From Caballeronia novacaledonica (lineage in GTDB: Bacteria; Pseudomonadota; Gammaproteobacteria; Burkholderiales; Burkholderiaceae), in assembly GCF_900258035.1 (NCBI RefSeq), contig NZ_OGTP01000016.1, forward strand, positions 89,727 through 153,726: a stretch of DNA of 64,000 bases, given 5' to 3'. Both the position numbers and the translations under genes were made by a program. Numbering within the stretch: position 1 is the stretch's first letter; the number at the start of each line of letters is the position of its first letter. Shown in pieces: positions 1 to 8,525 of the stretch. The notes beneath the pieces are model-generated. The model did no database searches and was not told the DNA's origin. It saw nothing but the letters and a program-made list of their open reading frames with translations.

Positions 1-22
1 GGCGGCCGTGTTGCGCGCCGCC

Positions 23-2569
23 CTAACGCTTCTTGCGCGCCGGCCGCCCCTGCGGCGCCGACTTCGACGCCGCGCCCCGCTTCTTCGCCGCACCGCCGCG
101 CGGGTTCGCCGACAGCGGCGCGCCCTTCTTCGTGCCGCCGCGGGCGCGCGTGCTCGGCACGTCGTCGTCGCTGAATGCACGGATGCGCGGTCCCGCCGCG
201 CCATTGCCGACGCTCGCGACGTCGCCCGCACCCGCCGGCGGACGCGGCGACGGCGGCTTCACCGGCGTATCGCGGACGAGCCGGAAATCGATCTTGCGCG
301 CATCGAGATCGACGCGGCTCACCTGCACGCGCACGCGATCCGACATCCGGTAGCGGATGCCCGTACGCTCGCCGCGCAGTTCGTTCTTGATCTCGTCGTA
401 CTGGAAATAATCAGAGCCGAGTTCGGTCACATGCACGAGACCTTCGATGAACAGCGAATCCAGTTGCACGAAGATGCCGAACGACGTCACGCCGTTCACC
501 ATGCCGCCGTATTCCTCGCCGAGCTTGTCGCGCATGAAGTAGCACTTGAGCCACGCCTCGACGTCGCGCGAGGCTTCGTCGGCGCGGCGTTCGTTCGACG
601 AGCAATGCAGGCCGAGCTCTTCCCAGATCGCGACGCTGTTGCGCGCGCGGCCTCGCGCGGTGTCGTCCGCCTTTTGCATCTCGCGTGCGGCTTTCGTGAG
701 GCCGGTGCTCAGCGACACATCGTGCCCGATATCCGGCAGATACTTCTTGCCCTGCAGGATCGCGTAGATCGCGCGGTGCGTGAGCAAGTCGGGATAACGC
801 CGGATCGGGCTCGTGAAGTGCGCGTACGCCTCATACGCGAGACCGAAATGGCCGATGTTGTCCGGGCTGTACACGGCTTGCTGCATCGAGCGCAGCACCA
901 TCGACTGCAGCATCTGCGCGTCGGGCCGGTCGCGGATCTGCGCGATCAGCGCGGCGTAATCGCTCGCGTGCGGCTTCGCGCCGCCGGTCAGCGTCAGGCC
1001 GACGCCGCGCAGGAACGTGCGCAGATTCTCGAGCTTCTCTTCCGTCGGCCCCGCATGCACGCGATACAAACCCGGATGCTTGTTGCGCTTCAGGAAGTCC
1101 GCCGCGCAGACGTTCGCGGCCAGCATGCATTCCTCGATCAGCCGATGCGCGTCGTTGCGATGACGCGGCACGATCTGCTCGATCTTGCCCTGCGAATTCA
1201 CGACGATGTACGTCTCGGTCGTGTCGAAATCGATCGCGCCGCGTTTCTGGCGCGCGGCATGCAGCGACTTGTAGACGCCATAGAGATCCTGCAACTGCGG
1301 CAGGATATCGGCGCGCTTCGCCGCTTCCGGGCCCTTCGTGTTGGTGAGCACGGCCGCGACTTCGGTGTACGTGAGACGCGCCGCCGAATGCATCACGCCC
1401 GGATAGAACTGATACGCCTTGATTTCCCCGCGCGCCGTGATGACCATGTCGCACACGAGCACGCAGCGGTCGACATGCGGATTCAGCGAACAGAGACCGT
1501 TCGAGAGCTTCTCCGGCAGCATCGGAATCACGCGGCGCGGGAAATACACCGACGTGCTGCGGTCGAGCGCATCGACGTCGAGCGCCTCGCCCGGCCGCAC
1601 ATAGTGCGACACGTCCGCGATCGCGACCAGCAGGCGAAAGCCTTGACCGCGCCCGACCGAGACCGGCTCGCAATAGACGGCGTCGTCGAAGTCGCGCGCG
1701 TCTTCTCCATCGATGGTGACGAGCGGCACGTCGCGGAGATCGACGCGATGCCGGATATCCACCGGGCGCACTTCGTCGGGCAGCTTGGCGGCGGAACTCA
1801 GCGCGGCGTCGCTGAACTCGTGCGGCACGCCATACTTGCGCACCGCGATCTCGATCTCCATGCCGGGATCGTCGATATCGCCGATCACTTCGGCCACGCG
1901 CCCGAGCGGCTGCGAGTGACGGCTCGGGAAATCCGTCAGATCGACGGACACCACTTGCCCGACCTTCGCCTTCTTCGGATTTTGCGTGATGAGGATGTCG
2001 TGGCCGATGCGCTTGTCTTCCGGCACGAGAATGAGCGCGCCGTTCTCGTTGATGAGGCGGCCGATGATGCGCTTGTTCGCGCGATCCGTCACTTCGACGA
2101 TATGCCCTTCCGGCCGCCCGCGCCGGTCATAACCGACGATGCGCGCCAGCACGCGGTCGTTGTGCATGACCTTCTGCATTTCGCCGTTGGGCAGAAAGAG
2201 ATCGTCCTGGCCGTCGTCGCGGATCAGGAAGCCGAAGCCGTCGCGATGTCCCTGCACCCGGCCCGCCACGAAATTCGACGGATGCGTCAGTTGATAGTGG
2301 CCGCGCTTGTCGAGGCGGATTTGCCCGTCGCGTTCCATGGCCGCCAGTCGCTTGAAAAATCCTTCGCGCTCCTGGCGCTTGATCGACAGCGCCTCGGCAA
2401 TGTCGTTCGCGGCATGCGGTGTCTCGCTCGTGCGCAGCACGCCGAGAATTTCTTCACGGCTCGGAATCGGATACGGATATTTGCTCAAGGGCGTAGTCGT
2501 GTTTTTTCTCGTTGGATGGGACTTTTGCGGTGCTTTGCAACCAATAACGCGGTCATCGTTGCGGGCCAT
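23..2569 (-). CDS. rnr: ribonuclease R
   Basis: Processive 3'-to-5' exoribonuclease that degrades structured RNA and takes part in mRNA turnover and rRNA quality control in the cytoplasm. The 848-residue product shows an N-terminal winged-helix region (SREEILGVLRTSE), cold-shock OB folds, the RNB catalytic centre near residues 284-297 (IDGEDARDFDDAV with its metal-binding aspartates), an S1 domain near 680 (GMVNGVTSFGIFVQL) and a Lys/Arg-rich tail ending RPARKKR. Length is normal for the family. The ATG at 2569 is taken as start; a TTG at 2488, giving a protein that begins KYPYPIPSREE after two residues, looks closer to family N-termini, and neither has a clear ribosome binding site. The gene runs off toward the window start and its operon partners are not visible. 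Confidence 0.95.
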   Translation of the reverse strand: MARNDDRVIGCKAPQKSHPTRKNTTTPLSKYPYPIPSREEILGVLRTSETPHAANDIAEALSIKRQEREGFFKRLAAMERDGQIRLDKRGHYQLTHPSNFVAGRVQGHRDGFGFLIRDDGQDDLFLPNGEMQKVMHNDRVLARIVGYDRRGRPEGHIVEVTDRANKRIIGRLINENGALILVPEDKRIGHDILITQNPKKAKVGQVVSVDLTDFPSRHSQPLGRVAEVIGDIDDPGMEIEIAVRKYGVPHEFSDAALSSAAKLPDEVRPVDIRHRVDLRDVPLVTIDGEDARDFDDAVYCEPVSVGRGQGFRLLVAIADVSHYVRPGEALDVDALDRSTSVYFPRRVIPMLPEKLSNGLCSLNPHVDRCVLVCDMVITARGEIKAYQFYPGVMHSAARLTYTEVAAVLTNTKGPEAAKRADILPQLQDLYGVYKSLHAARQKRGAIDFDTTETYIVVNSQGKIEQIVPRHRNDAHRLIEECMLAANVCAADFLKRNKHPGLYRVHAGPTEEKLENLRTFLRGVGLTLTGGAKPHASDYAALIAQIRDRPDAQMLQSMVLRSMQQAVYSPDNIGHFGLAYEAYAHFTSPIRRYPDLLTHRAIYAILQGKKYLPDIGHDVSLSTGLTKAAREMQKADDTARGRARNSVAIWEELGLHCSSNERRADEASRDVEAWLKCYFMRDKLGEEYGGMVNGVTSFGIFVQLDSLFIEGLVHVTELGSDYFQYDEIKNELRGERTGIRYRMSDRVRVQVSRVDLDARKIDFRLVRDTPVKPPSPRPPAGAGDVASVGNGAAGPRIRAFSDDDVPSTRARGGTKKGAPLSANPRGGAAKKRGAASKSAPQGRPARKKR

Positions 2570-2667
2570 TCTAACACCCGTCTTTTAAGCCTCACCGGGC
2601 TGTCGAGCCGATCCGGCGCGGCCGGCGCGCCTTCTGGCGTGCCGTTACGCGCATCGCACCGAAATGC

Positions 2668-2695
2668 TTGACAGCCACGATGGGCCCGCTATAAT
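2668..2695 (+). promoter_or_regulatory. sigma70-type promoter of tRNA-Leu copy 1
   Basis: A perfect TTGACA (2668-2673) and a perfect TATAAT (2690-2695) are separated by 16 bp. The tRNA begins about 60 bp further on, so a short 5' leader is expected to be removed by processing. Confidence 0.85.
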
Positions 2696-2755
2696 GGCGA
2701 TCTTTGCTGCTGACGCAAAACGAATCGCAGCAGAATTGCAGTAACACGCACCCTT

Positions 2756-2842
2756 GCCCAGGTGGCGGAATTGGTAGACGCACTAGGTTCAGGTCCTAGC
2801 GGTGGCAACACCGTGGAGGTTCGAGTCCTCTCTTGGGCACCA
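2756..2842 (+). tRNA. tRNA-Leu(CAG), copy 1
   Basis: An 87-nt class II tRNA with encoded CCA. The acceptor stem GCCCAGG pairs with CTTGGGC, the anticodon stem CTAGG/CCTAG encloses a loop with anticodon CAG, the long variable arm is present, and the T-arm contains GGTTCGAGTCC. It differs from copy 2 by one acceptor-stem base (T in place of C near the 3' end), giving a G-U wobble where copy 2 has G-C. Confidence 0.96.
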
Positions 2843-2850
2843 GATGTTTG

Positions 2851-2882
2851 AAAAAGCCACCTTCGGGTGGCTTTTTCTTTTT
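2851..2882 (+). terminator. Rho-independent terminator after tRNA-Leu copy 1
   Basis: The hairpin AAAAAGCCACC-TTCG-GGTGGCTTTTT is followed by more T residues, 9 bp after the tRNA CCA end. Confidence 0.88.
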
Positions 2883-2928
2883 GTGCGGAGACCGTGTTTT
2901 TGATTGGACGAGTCGTATGACTTTTCGG

Positions 2929-2956
2929 TTGACACGGTGCCCGTTCCCGCTAAAAT
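2929..2956 (+). promoter_or_regulatory. sigma70-type promoter of tRNA-Leu copy 2
   Basis: TTGACA (2929-2934) and TAAAAT (2951-2956) lie 16 bp apart, directly upstream of the second tRNA-Leu. The spacing matches the promoter of copy 1, but the predicted leader is much shorter (about 16-20 nt). Confidence 0.82.
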
Positions 2957-2978
2957 AGCGGGCTCGCTGTACCCCTTG

Positions 2979-3065
2979 GCCCAGGTGGCGGAATTGGTAG
3001 ACGCACTAGGTTCAGGTCCTAGCGGTGGCAACACCGTGGAGGTTCGAGTCCTCTCCTGGGCACCA
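2979..3065 (+). tRNA. tRNA-Leu(CAG), copy 2
   Basis: Same structure and anticodon as the copy 223 bp upstream: 87 nt with encoded CCA, acceptor stem GCCCAGG/CCTGGGC fully paired, and T-arm GGTTCGAGTCC. The two copies have separate promoters and terminators, so they are expected to be transcribed independently. Confidence 0.96.
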
Positions 3066-3108
3066 AGGTCCCTCTTTCGCGAGACGCTCATTCGAGCGCG
3101 TCGCACGC

Positions 3109-3146
3109 AAAAACCCCACGCATCGTCGTGGGGTTTTTTGTTTTTC
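3109..3146 (+). terminator. Rho-independent terminator after tRNA-Leu copy 2
   Basis: The inverted repeat AAAACCCCACG / CGTGGGGTTTT is followed by TTGTTTTTC, about 45 bp after the tRNA. Confidence 0.85.
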
Positions 3147-3286
3147 GCCTTCATTTCCGATTCGATTTTCTTTCGTTTGCAGTTCGACTGATTCCGTGTC
3201 GAACTGCGAACCCGCAACCGGTTCGTTAATTGCTGAGTCGCCTTGCAGCACACGCCAATCGATTATTCGAACCGGAGCATCTGGCC

Positions 3287-4507
3287 ATGAGTTGGACGCG
3301 CGAACAGAGAAACGTCACCGTTGCCGCCTATTTAGGCTGGACCCTCGACGCATTCGATTTCTTTCTGATGGTCTTCGTATTGAAGGACATCGCCGCTGAA
3401 TTCAACACGAAAATCCCGGACGTCGCATTCGCGATCACGCTCACGCTGGCGATGCGCCCATTGGGCGCGCTCATTTTCGGCCGGCTCGCGGACAAGTTCG
3501 GCCGCCGTCCCACGCTGATGATCAACATTGCGTGCTATTCGCTGCTCGAACTGCTTTCCGGCCTTTCCCCGAATCTCATGACGCTGCTCATCCTGCGCGC
3601 GCTTTTCGGTATCGCGATGGGCGGCGAATGGGGCGTCGGCTCCGCACTGACGATGGAAACCGTGCCGCCCTCGGCGCGCGGCATCGTTTCGGGACTTTTG
3701 CAGGCGGGTTATCCGAGCGGCTATCTGCTGGCGTCGATCGCTTTTGGCGTGGTGTATCCGTTCGTCGGCTGGCGCGGGATGTTTTTCATCGGCGTCGCGC
3801 CCGCGCTGCTCGTCATGTACGTGCGCGCGCACGTGCCGGAATCGCCGGCGTGGCGCGCGATGGAAAAGCGCCCGCGTCCCAGCCTGATCGCCACGCTCAA
3901 GCGGAACTGGACGCTCTCGATCTATGCCATCGTGCTGATGACCGCATTCAACTTCTTCTCGCACGGCACGCAGGATCTCTATCCGACCTTCCTGCGCGAG
4001 CAGCATCACTTCGATCCGCATACTGTCTCGCTCATCACGATCACGCTGAATATCGGCGCGATCGTCGGCGGGCTGTTTTTCGGGGCGCTGTCGGAGAAGA
4101 TCGGCCGGCGGGTGACGATTTTCATCGCCGCATTGATCGCGTTGCCGGTGCTATATCTGTGGGCGTTCTCGACTACGCCCGTCATGCTCGCGATCGGCGC
4201 GTTCCTCATGCAGATTTCCGTGCAAGGCGCGTGGGGCGTGATTCCGGTCCACTTGAACGAAATCTCGCCCGACGAGATTCGCGCGACCTTTCCTGGGCTC
4301 GTGTATCAGCTCGGCAACTTGCTTGCGGCCGTGAACGCGACGATGCAGGCGTCGCTCGCGGCATCGCACGGCAATGACTACGGCATGGCGATGGCGATCG
4401 TCGCGGGCGTCGTCGCGGTGGTGATCGCGGCGCTGATTTTCTTCAGCCACGAGCGCCGAGGCATCGACATGACGCGTTCGGCGCAGGAAGCGGGCGCGGC
4501 GGGGTAG
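3287..4507 (+). CDS. MFS transporter, NanT/JEN-like carboxylate:proton symporter type
   Basis: A 406-residue inner-membrane transporter of the major facilitator superfamily with about 12 hydrophobic segments. The N-terminus GWTLDAFDFFLMVFVLKDIA and the loop motif FGRLADKFGRRP (loop 2-3) are typical of the branch that holds sialate, lactate and aromatic-acid proton symporters; MGGEWGVGSALTMETVP is also characteristic. The ATG at 3287 is preferred over an upstream in-frame ATG (3230) because GGAG lies 10 bp before it. The gene stands alone between the tRNA-Leu genes and a convergent small gene. The substrate cannot be told from sequence; a monocarboxylate or sugar acid is the likeliest. Confidence 0.85.
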   Translation: MSWTREQRNVTVAAYLGWTLDAFDFFLMVFVLKDIAAEFNTKIPDVAFAITLTLAMRPLGALIFGRLADKFGRRPTLMINIACYSLLELLSGLSPNLMTLLILRALFGIAMGGEWGVGSALTMETVPPSARGIVSGLLQAGYPSGYLLASIAFGVVYPFVGWRGMFFIGVAPALLVMYVRAHVPESPAWRAMEKRPRPSLIATLKRNWTLSIYAIVLMTAFNFFSHGTQDLYPTFLREQHHFDPHTVSLITITLNIGAIVGGLFFGALSEKIGRRVTIFIAALIALPVLYLWAFSTTPVMLAIGAFLMQISVQGAWGVIPVHLNEISPDEIRATFPGLVYQLGNLLAAVNATMQASLAASHGNDYGMAMAIVAGVVAVVIAALIFFSHERRGIDMTRSAQEAGAAG

Positions 4508-4548
4508 CCGCGTTCAAACCCGTGACTCAGAATGCCGATCCGGCGGCG

Positions 4549-4986
4549 CTACGTCCCTCGGCCCCGCGAGGCCGGAAAGGCAAGCATGCGCAGCAGTGCA
4601 TTCGTCTTCCGCGGAGGCCACACAACGACGCCTTGCAGTTCCTTGCGATATCGGTACGCCGTAGCCTCCGACAAGTTCACGCCGCGCGAGACCGCTGCCA
4701 CCGATGCGCCAATCTGCAGCAGCGCCAACGCCTGGAATTTCCGTTTGGGATCGATCTTTCGGCCCGCCCTGCCGCTTCGCGCAACCTCGACGACGCGGAT
4801 GTCCCTGTGCAACTTGTCGACCGCCGCACCGTCAAGCGACGTAGATCGGTATGCATAGCCACCGTCGTCGTTACTGAACACATAAAGCCTGTTATCGTAG
4901 ATAAAACTCTGATCGATCGCGGCGACCTCTCTGAATAAGGAGTTTAATTTTAGCTCCACTGGGTAAACACATTTTGTCAGGAACAC
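4549..4986 (-). CDS. small helix-turn-helix-like protein, paralogue A (unknown function)
   Basis: Not recognised as a named family. The 145-residue product starts at a GTG with a strong ribosome binding site (AGGAG, 5-nt gap). The N-terminal half is an LxLN...D...LYVF...YAYRSTSLD segment. It is followed by LHRDIR, a basic linker (SGRAGRKIDPKRK), then a probable helix-turn-helix (ALALLQIGASVAAVSRGVNL followed by SEATAYRYRKEL) and a closing LLRMLAF. The next minus-strand gene upstream has the same order of parts (LYRDIR, a helical region, LLRLLAF), so the two are diverged paralogues. It is convergent with the MFS gene. The surrounding DNA is visibly poorer in GC than the rest of the window, which suggests acquisition. 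DNA binding is an inference. Confidence 0.7.
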   Translation of the reverse strand: MFLTKCVYPVELKLNSLFREVAAIDQSFIYDNRLYVFSNDDGGYAYRSTSLDGAAVDKLHRDIRVVEVARSGRAGRKIDPKRKFQALALLQIGASVAAVSRGVNLSEATAYRYRKELQGVVVWPPRKTNALLRMLAFPASRGRGT

Positions 4987-4997
4987 TTATTCTCCTG

Positions 4998-5130
4998 CTG
5001 CCGCTTTTTCACGGCAGGTGATTGCTGCCTACAGGAGCACTTCTGTAGCGTTGCGATCGTCATGAGCGAGTGGACTGACTCGCTCATGACTTCTCCTACT
5101 GGTCCCGGTTCCGCGCAAGCGGATCCGGGA
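4998..5130 (-). other. structured leader/spacer upstream of paralogue A
   Basis: On the minus strand this stretch lies just before the GTG start of the 4549-4986 gene. It contains three separate hairpins: CTGCCG/CGGCAG (4998-5017), ending 3 nt from the ribosome binding site; a perfect 13-bp palindrome (5059-5090); and TCCCGG-T-TCCGC/GCGGA-TCCGGGA around GCAA (5103-5130). None has a T-run, so they do not look like simple terminators. A structured 5' leader or an operator region are both possible. Confidence 0.45.
5059..5090. repeat. perfect 13-bp inverted repeat
   Basis: Arms GTCATGAGCGAGT and ACTCGCTCATGAC flank a 6-nt centre, GGACTG. It lies in the spacer between the two paralogous small genes. 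The lack of a T-run argues against a terminator; a dimeric protein-binding site or an RNA hairpin are the alternatives. Confidence 0.8.
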
Positions 5131-5259
5131 TCGATACCACTCGCGCGCACCGACCGCCAAGATCGTCGCGCGAGCCTTCGCTAATTTCCAGCGTCTCTCG
5201 TTTAATTTCAACCAGAAGGTTCCGAATTAAACCAATCAGGTAATAACCAGCAAGCTGCT

Positions 5260-5682
5260 TTATCGATATCCATCAAACGCCAACAGACGAAGCAGTCGCA
5301 ACATGTGCTTCCGATCGATGCCTCCGTCGACACCTTTCCAGACTTCAAGCAACCGCTTCATCGTGACTTCGTCGATTCCGAGCTCGCGCCTGATCGCCGA
5401 AACGGGCACCTTGCGGTCCAGAAAAACCAGCACCAGATAGGTCGCCAATGGTGTCGGTTCGCCTCTGATATCCCGGTACAGGCCATCTTCCTCACGCGTG
5501 CCCGAGTCCTGGACGCTCCGGAGCAAATGGAAATCCAGCGGAACATACACGTAGCTCACCTCCCCGTTAGAACGGATCAGCATGTAAAGCAGGTCACCCA
5601 CCATCAGAACCCAATCCGTAATATCGAGTTCATCGGGCACCGCGCCAATGTTTAGCCTAACTAATTGATCCGTCTTCTCCAT
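5260..5682 (-). CDS. small helix-turn-helix-like protein, paralogue B (unknown function)
   Basis: A 140-residue protein not recognised as a named family. It shares its layout with the gene 273 bp downstream: an N-terminal region with VRLN and DLLYMLI, then LYRDIR, a helical region with a likely helix-turn-helix (FLDRKVPVSAIRRELGIDEV) and a C-terminal LLRLLAFDG. The N-terminal half is acidic and hydrophobic. The start is uncertain: ATG 5682 has GGGAG 11 nt upstream and is chosen, but ATG 5700 and GTG 5709 are in frame. It belongs to the same low-GC patch. A regulator or partner pair with paralogue A is an inference from shape only. Confidence 0.65.
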   Translation of the reverse strand: MEKTDQLVRLNIGAVPDELDITDWVLMVGDLLYMLIRSNGEVSYVYVPLDFHLLRSVQDSGTREEDGLYRDIRGEPTPLATYLVLVFLDRKVPVSAIRRELGIDEVTMKRLLEVWKGVDGGIDRKHMLRLLRLLAFDGYR

Positions 5683-5995
5683 TTCCAAATATGCTCCCAT
5701 GGCCACCACGCGCGTGGCAGGTGGTCACAACATGAGCCCTCCGTTGTGACTCGCTGTGGCGCATCCCGCGAAGGTTCATCCACAGCGCCCTTTGACGCCC
5801 CGCCTCGGCGGGAGTCAAGAATCATCTTTCTGATTCGTTCAGCAAATCTAATGAAGCATTCCGTGTCGCAGCCCTGACATGAGCAAAAGATAACTCCCGG
5901 ATATTGCGGTGTTGAAGTAGATACGTCCTAAAGACGGCACACGAGAAGCCGTGGCATGGAGTGTGCTTGACAACGGAAAACCTCGGAGACCCGTG

Positions 5996-8488
5996 ATGCC
6001 CGCTCTCTACGTCTTCGCCTTCCTTCTCCTTGCCGGCACGCTCACCTTCCTGCAGGCGCCGGCGCTCGCCTGGTTCGCCGGCCTGGCGATCTGGGTGGCC
6101 GTCGGGCCGCTCATCGGCGTGACGGGCACGGTCGGCGTCACGCTGCTTGCGATCATTTTCGTGCTTCCGGCACTCATGCTTGCCATCAAGCCGCTGCGCC
6201 GTGCGACTTTCAGCCGCCGCGTGTTCGCCATGTTCCGCAAAATCCTGCCGGCAATGTCATCGACGGAACGGGACGCAATCGAAGCCGGCACTGTCTGGTG
6301 GGACGCCGAACTCTTCTCCGGACGCCCGCGCTGGGACGCCCTGCTCGAACACGGCGCGCCGAAGCTGACACAGGAAGAACAAAGCTTCATCGACAACGAA
6401 TGCGCGCGCCTGTGCGATCTGTCGAACGACTGGGACACCACCGCGATCTGGCAGGACCTGTCGCCGCAGGCATGGGCCTACATCAAGGAACAGGGCTTTC
6501 TTGGCATGATTATCCCGAAGCGATACGGCGGGAAAGCGTTCTCCGCGTATGCGCACTCGCAGGTCATCATGAAGCTCGCGACGCATTCGTCGGCGGCGGC
6601 CGTATCGGTGATGGTGCCCAATTCGCTCGGACCCGCCGAACTGCTGCTGCACTACGGCACCGAGGAACAGAAAGACCACTATCTGCCGCGTCTCGCGCGC
6701 GGCGACGAGATTCCGTGCTTCGCGCTCACCAGCCCGTACGCCGGATCCGACGCCGCCGCGATTCCCGATGTCGGCGTCGTGTGCCGCGGCATGCACGAGG
6801 GCCGCGAGACGCTCGGCTTTCGCGTCACGTGGGAGAAGCGCTACATCACGCTCGGGCCGATCGCGACCGTGCTCGGCCTCGCGTTCCGCGCGCTCGATCC
6901 CGACCACCTGATCGGCGACGACGACACGCCCGGCATCACCTGCGCGCTCATTCCGACGAACCATTCCGGCGTCAACATCGGACGGCGGCACTGGCCGCTC
7001 AACGCCGTGTTCCAGAACGGCCCGAACTGGGGCAAGGATGTATTCATCCCGATGGACTGGGTGATCGGCGGACGCGCGCAAGTGGGCAACGGCTGGCGCA
7101 TGCTGATGGAATGCCTCGCCGCCGGACGCGCGATCTCGCTGCCGTCATCGAACGTGGGCATGGCGAAACTCGCCGTGCGCGGCACGGGCGCCTATGCCGC
7201 CGCGCGCCGCCAGTTCCGCACGTCGATCGGCCGCTTCGAAGGCATTCAGGAAGCGCTCGGACGGATGGGCGGCAACCTGTACGTGATGGACGCGGCGCGC
7301 CGGCTGTCCGCGCAGGCCGTCGATCTCGGCGAAAAGCCCTCGGTCATTTCGGCGATCGCGAAGTATCACATCACCGAACGCGCGCGCAAGGTGATCAACG
7401 ACGGCATGGACGTCGTCGCGGGCAAGGGCATCTGCATGGGGCCGTCGAATTTTCTGGCGCGCGCGTATCAGCAGATGCCGATCTCGATCACCGTCGAAGG
7501 CGCGAACATCCTGACGCGTTGTCTCATCATCTTCGGACAGGGCGCGATCCGCTGTCATCCGTATGTGCTCAAGGAAATGACCGCGACGCGCGAAAACGAT
7601 CTGCGCGCGTTCGACGACGCCTTCTTCGGCCACGCGGGCTTCCTCGCATCCAACGCGATGCGCAGCCTCGTGTACGCATTCGGCGGGGCCGCGCTCGTTC
7701 GCAAGCCCGCACGCGCCGACGCGCGCCTGCTGCCCTACTACCGCGCCGCCACACGCGTGTCGAGCGCGTTCGCACTGTTCGCCGACGTGTCGATGCTCAC
7801 GCTCGGCGGCGAGCTCAAACGTCGCGAGCGCCTGTCGGCGCGGCTCGGCGACATCCTTTCGCAACTGTATTTGCTGTCGGCCACGCTCAAGCGCTTCGAG
7901 GACGACGGCCGTCCCGAGACCGATTTGCCGCTCGTGCGCTGGGGCGCCGAAGACGCGCTGCATCAGGCGAGCGCCGCGTTCGAAGGCCTGCTCGCGAACT
8001 ATCCGAACCGCGCCGCCGCCGCGCTTTTGCGTGCGCTCGCGTTCCCCTTCGGCCTGCCGCACGCGCCGATCACCGACGCCCTCGGCAACGAAGTCGCGAT
8101 GCTGATGCAAACGCCCGGCGAAGCGCGCGAACGCCTCGTCACGGGCTCGCACGTTTCGGCGATCGAAACCGATCCGGTCGCCCGGTGCGAGAAACTGCTC
8201 GCGCTCACGCCCGCCGTCGCGGCGCTGGAAGCGCGTCTGCGCGATGCCGTCAAAGCGGGTCGGAGCGAGCCGCTGCCGCAAAGCCCGCAAGAGGTCGACG
8301 CCTGGGCGCAAACGGCTTTATCGCGCGGCTTCATCGACGAAAGCGAGCGCGCGCTGCTCACCGAATGGGCGACGCATGCGCGCGAAGCGGTGAAAGTCGA
8401 TGATTTTTCCGCAGACTTCGGTATCCTCGAAGCATTGCAAAAGCGCAGCGCGGCACTCGAGCGGCAATGGCCCGAAACGGTCACCTGA
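5996..8488 (+). CDS. fadE: acyl-CoA dehydrogenase, FadE type
   Basis: An 830-residue flavoprotein similar in length and layout to Escherichia coli FadE (814 aa). It has an N-terminal hydrophobic segment (residues about 1-65, two membrane helices), then the acyl-CoA dehydrogenase core (GFLGMIIPKRYGGKAFSAYA; FALTSPYAGSDAA; VEGANILTRCLIIFGQGAIR), then the long C-terminal DUF1974-like region. It performs the first oxidation of beta-oxidation, acyl-CoA to trans-2-enoyl-CoA, with FAD. The ATG at 5996 has GGAG 8 bp upstream and gives the membrane segment at the N-terminus; an upstream in-frame ATG at 5965 was passed over. It is the first gene of a six-gene plus-strand operon. Confidence 0.9.
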   Translation: MPALYVFAFLLLAGTLTFLQAPALAWFAGLAIWVAVGPLIGVTGTVGVTLLAIIFVLPALMLAIKPLRRATFSRRVFAMFRKILPAMSSTERDAIEAGTVWWDAELFSGRPRWDALLEHGAPKLTQEEQSFIDNECARLCDLSNDWDTTAIWQDLSPQAWAYIKEQGFLGMIIPKRYGGKAFSAYAHSQVIMKLATHSSAAAVSVMVPNSLGPAELLLHYGTEEQKDHYLPRLARGDEIPCFALTSPYAGSDAAAIPDVGVVCRGMHEGRETLGFRVTWEKRYITLGPIATVLGLAFRALDPDHLIGDDDTPGITCALIPTNHSGVNIGRRHWPLNAVFQNGPNWGKDVFIPMDWVIGGRAQVGNGWRMLMECLAAGRAISLPSSNVGMAKLAVRGTGAYAAARRQFRTSIGRFEGIQEALGRMGGNLYVMDAARRLSAQAVDLGEKPSVISAIAKYHITERARKVINDGMDVVAGKGICMGPSNFLARAYQQMPISITVEGANILTRCLIIFGQGAIRCHPYVLKEMTATRENDLRAFDDAFFGHAGFLASNAMRSLVYAFGGAALVRKPARADARLLPYYRAATRVSSAFALFADVSMLTLGGELKRRERLSARLGDILSQLYLLSATLKRFEDDGRPETDLPLVRWGAEDALHQASAAFEGLLANYPNRAAAALLRALAFPFGLPHAPITDALGNEVAMLMQTPGEARERLVTGSHVSAIETDPVARCEKLLALTPAVAALEARLRDAVKAGRSEPLPQSPQEVDAWAQTALSRGFIDESERALLTEWATHAREAVKVDDFSADFGILEALQKRSAALERQWPETVT

Positions 8489-8525
8489 AGCTTGGCCGCG
8501 CGCCCCGACGAGCGACCGCCAATCG

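Noticed and set aside
8..2671. Long plus-strand open frame (887 codons) opposite RNase R
   Set aside because: Arg/Ala/His-rich composition typical of an antisense shadow in high-GC DNA; the minus strand encodes a full RNase R.
4522..4938. Plus-strand frame opposite paralogue A
   Set aside because: It lacks a ribosome binding site and shows no domain, while the minus strand has a strong site and a paralogue.
5059..5090. 13-bp palindrome as a Rho-independent terminator of paralogue B
   Set aside because: No T-run follows on either strand.
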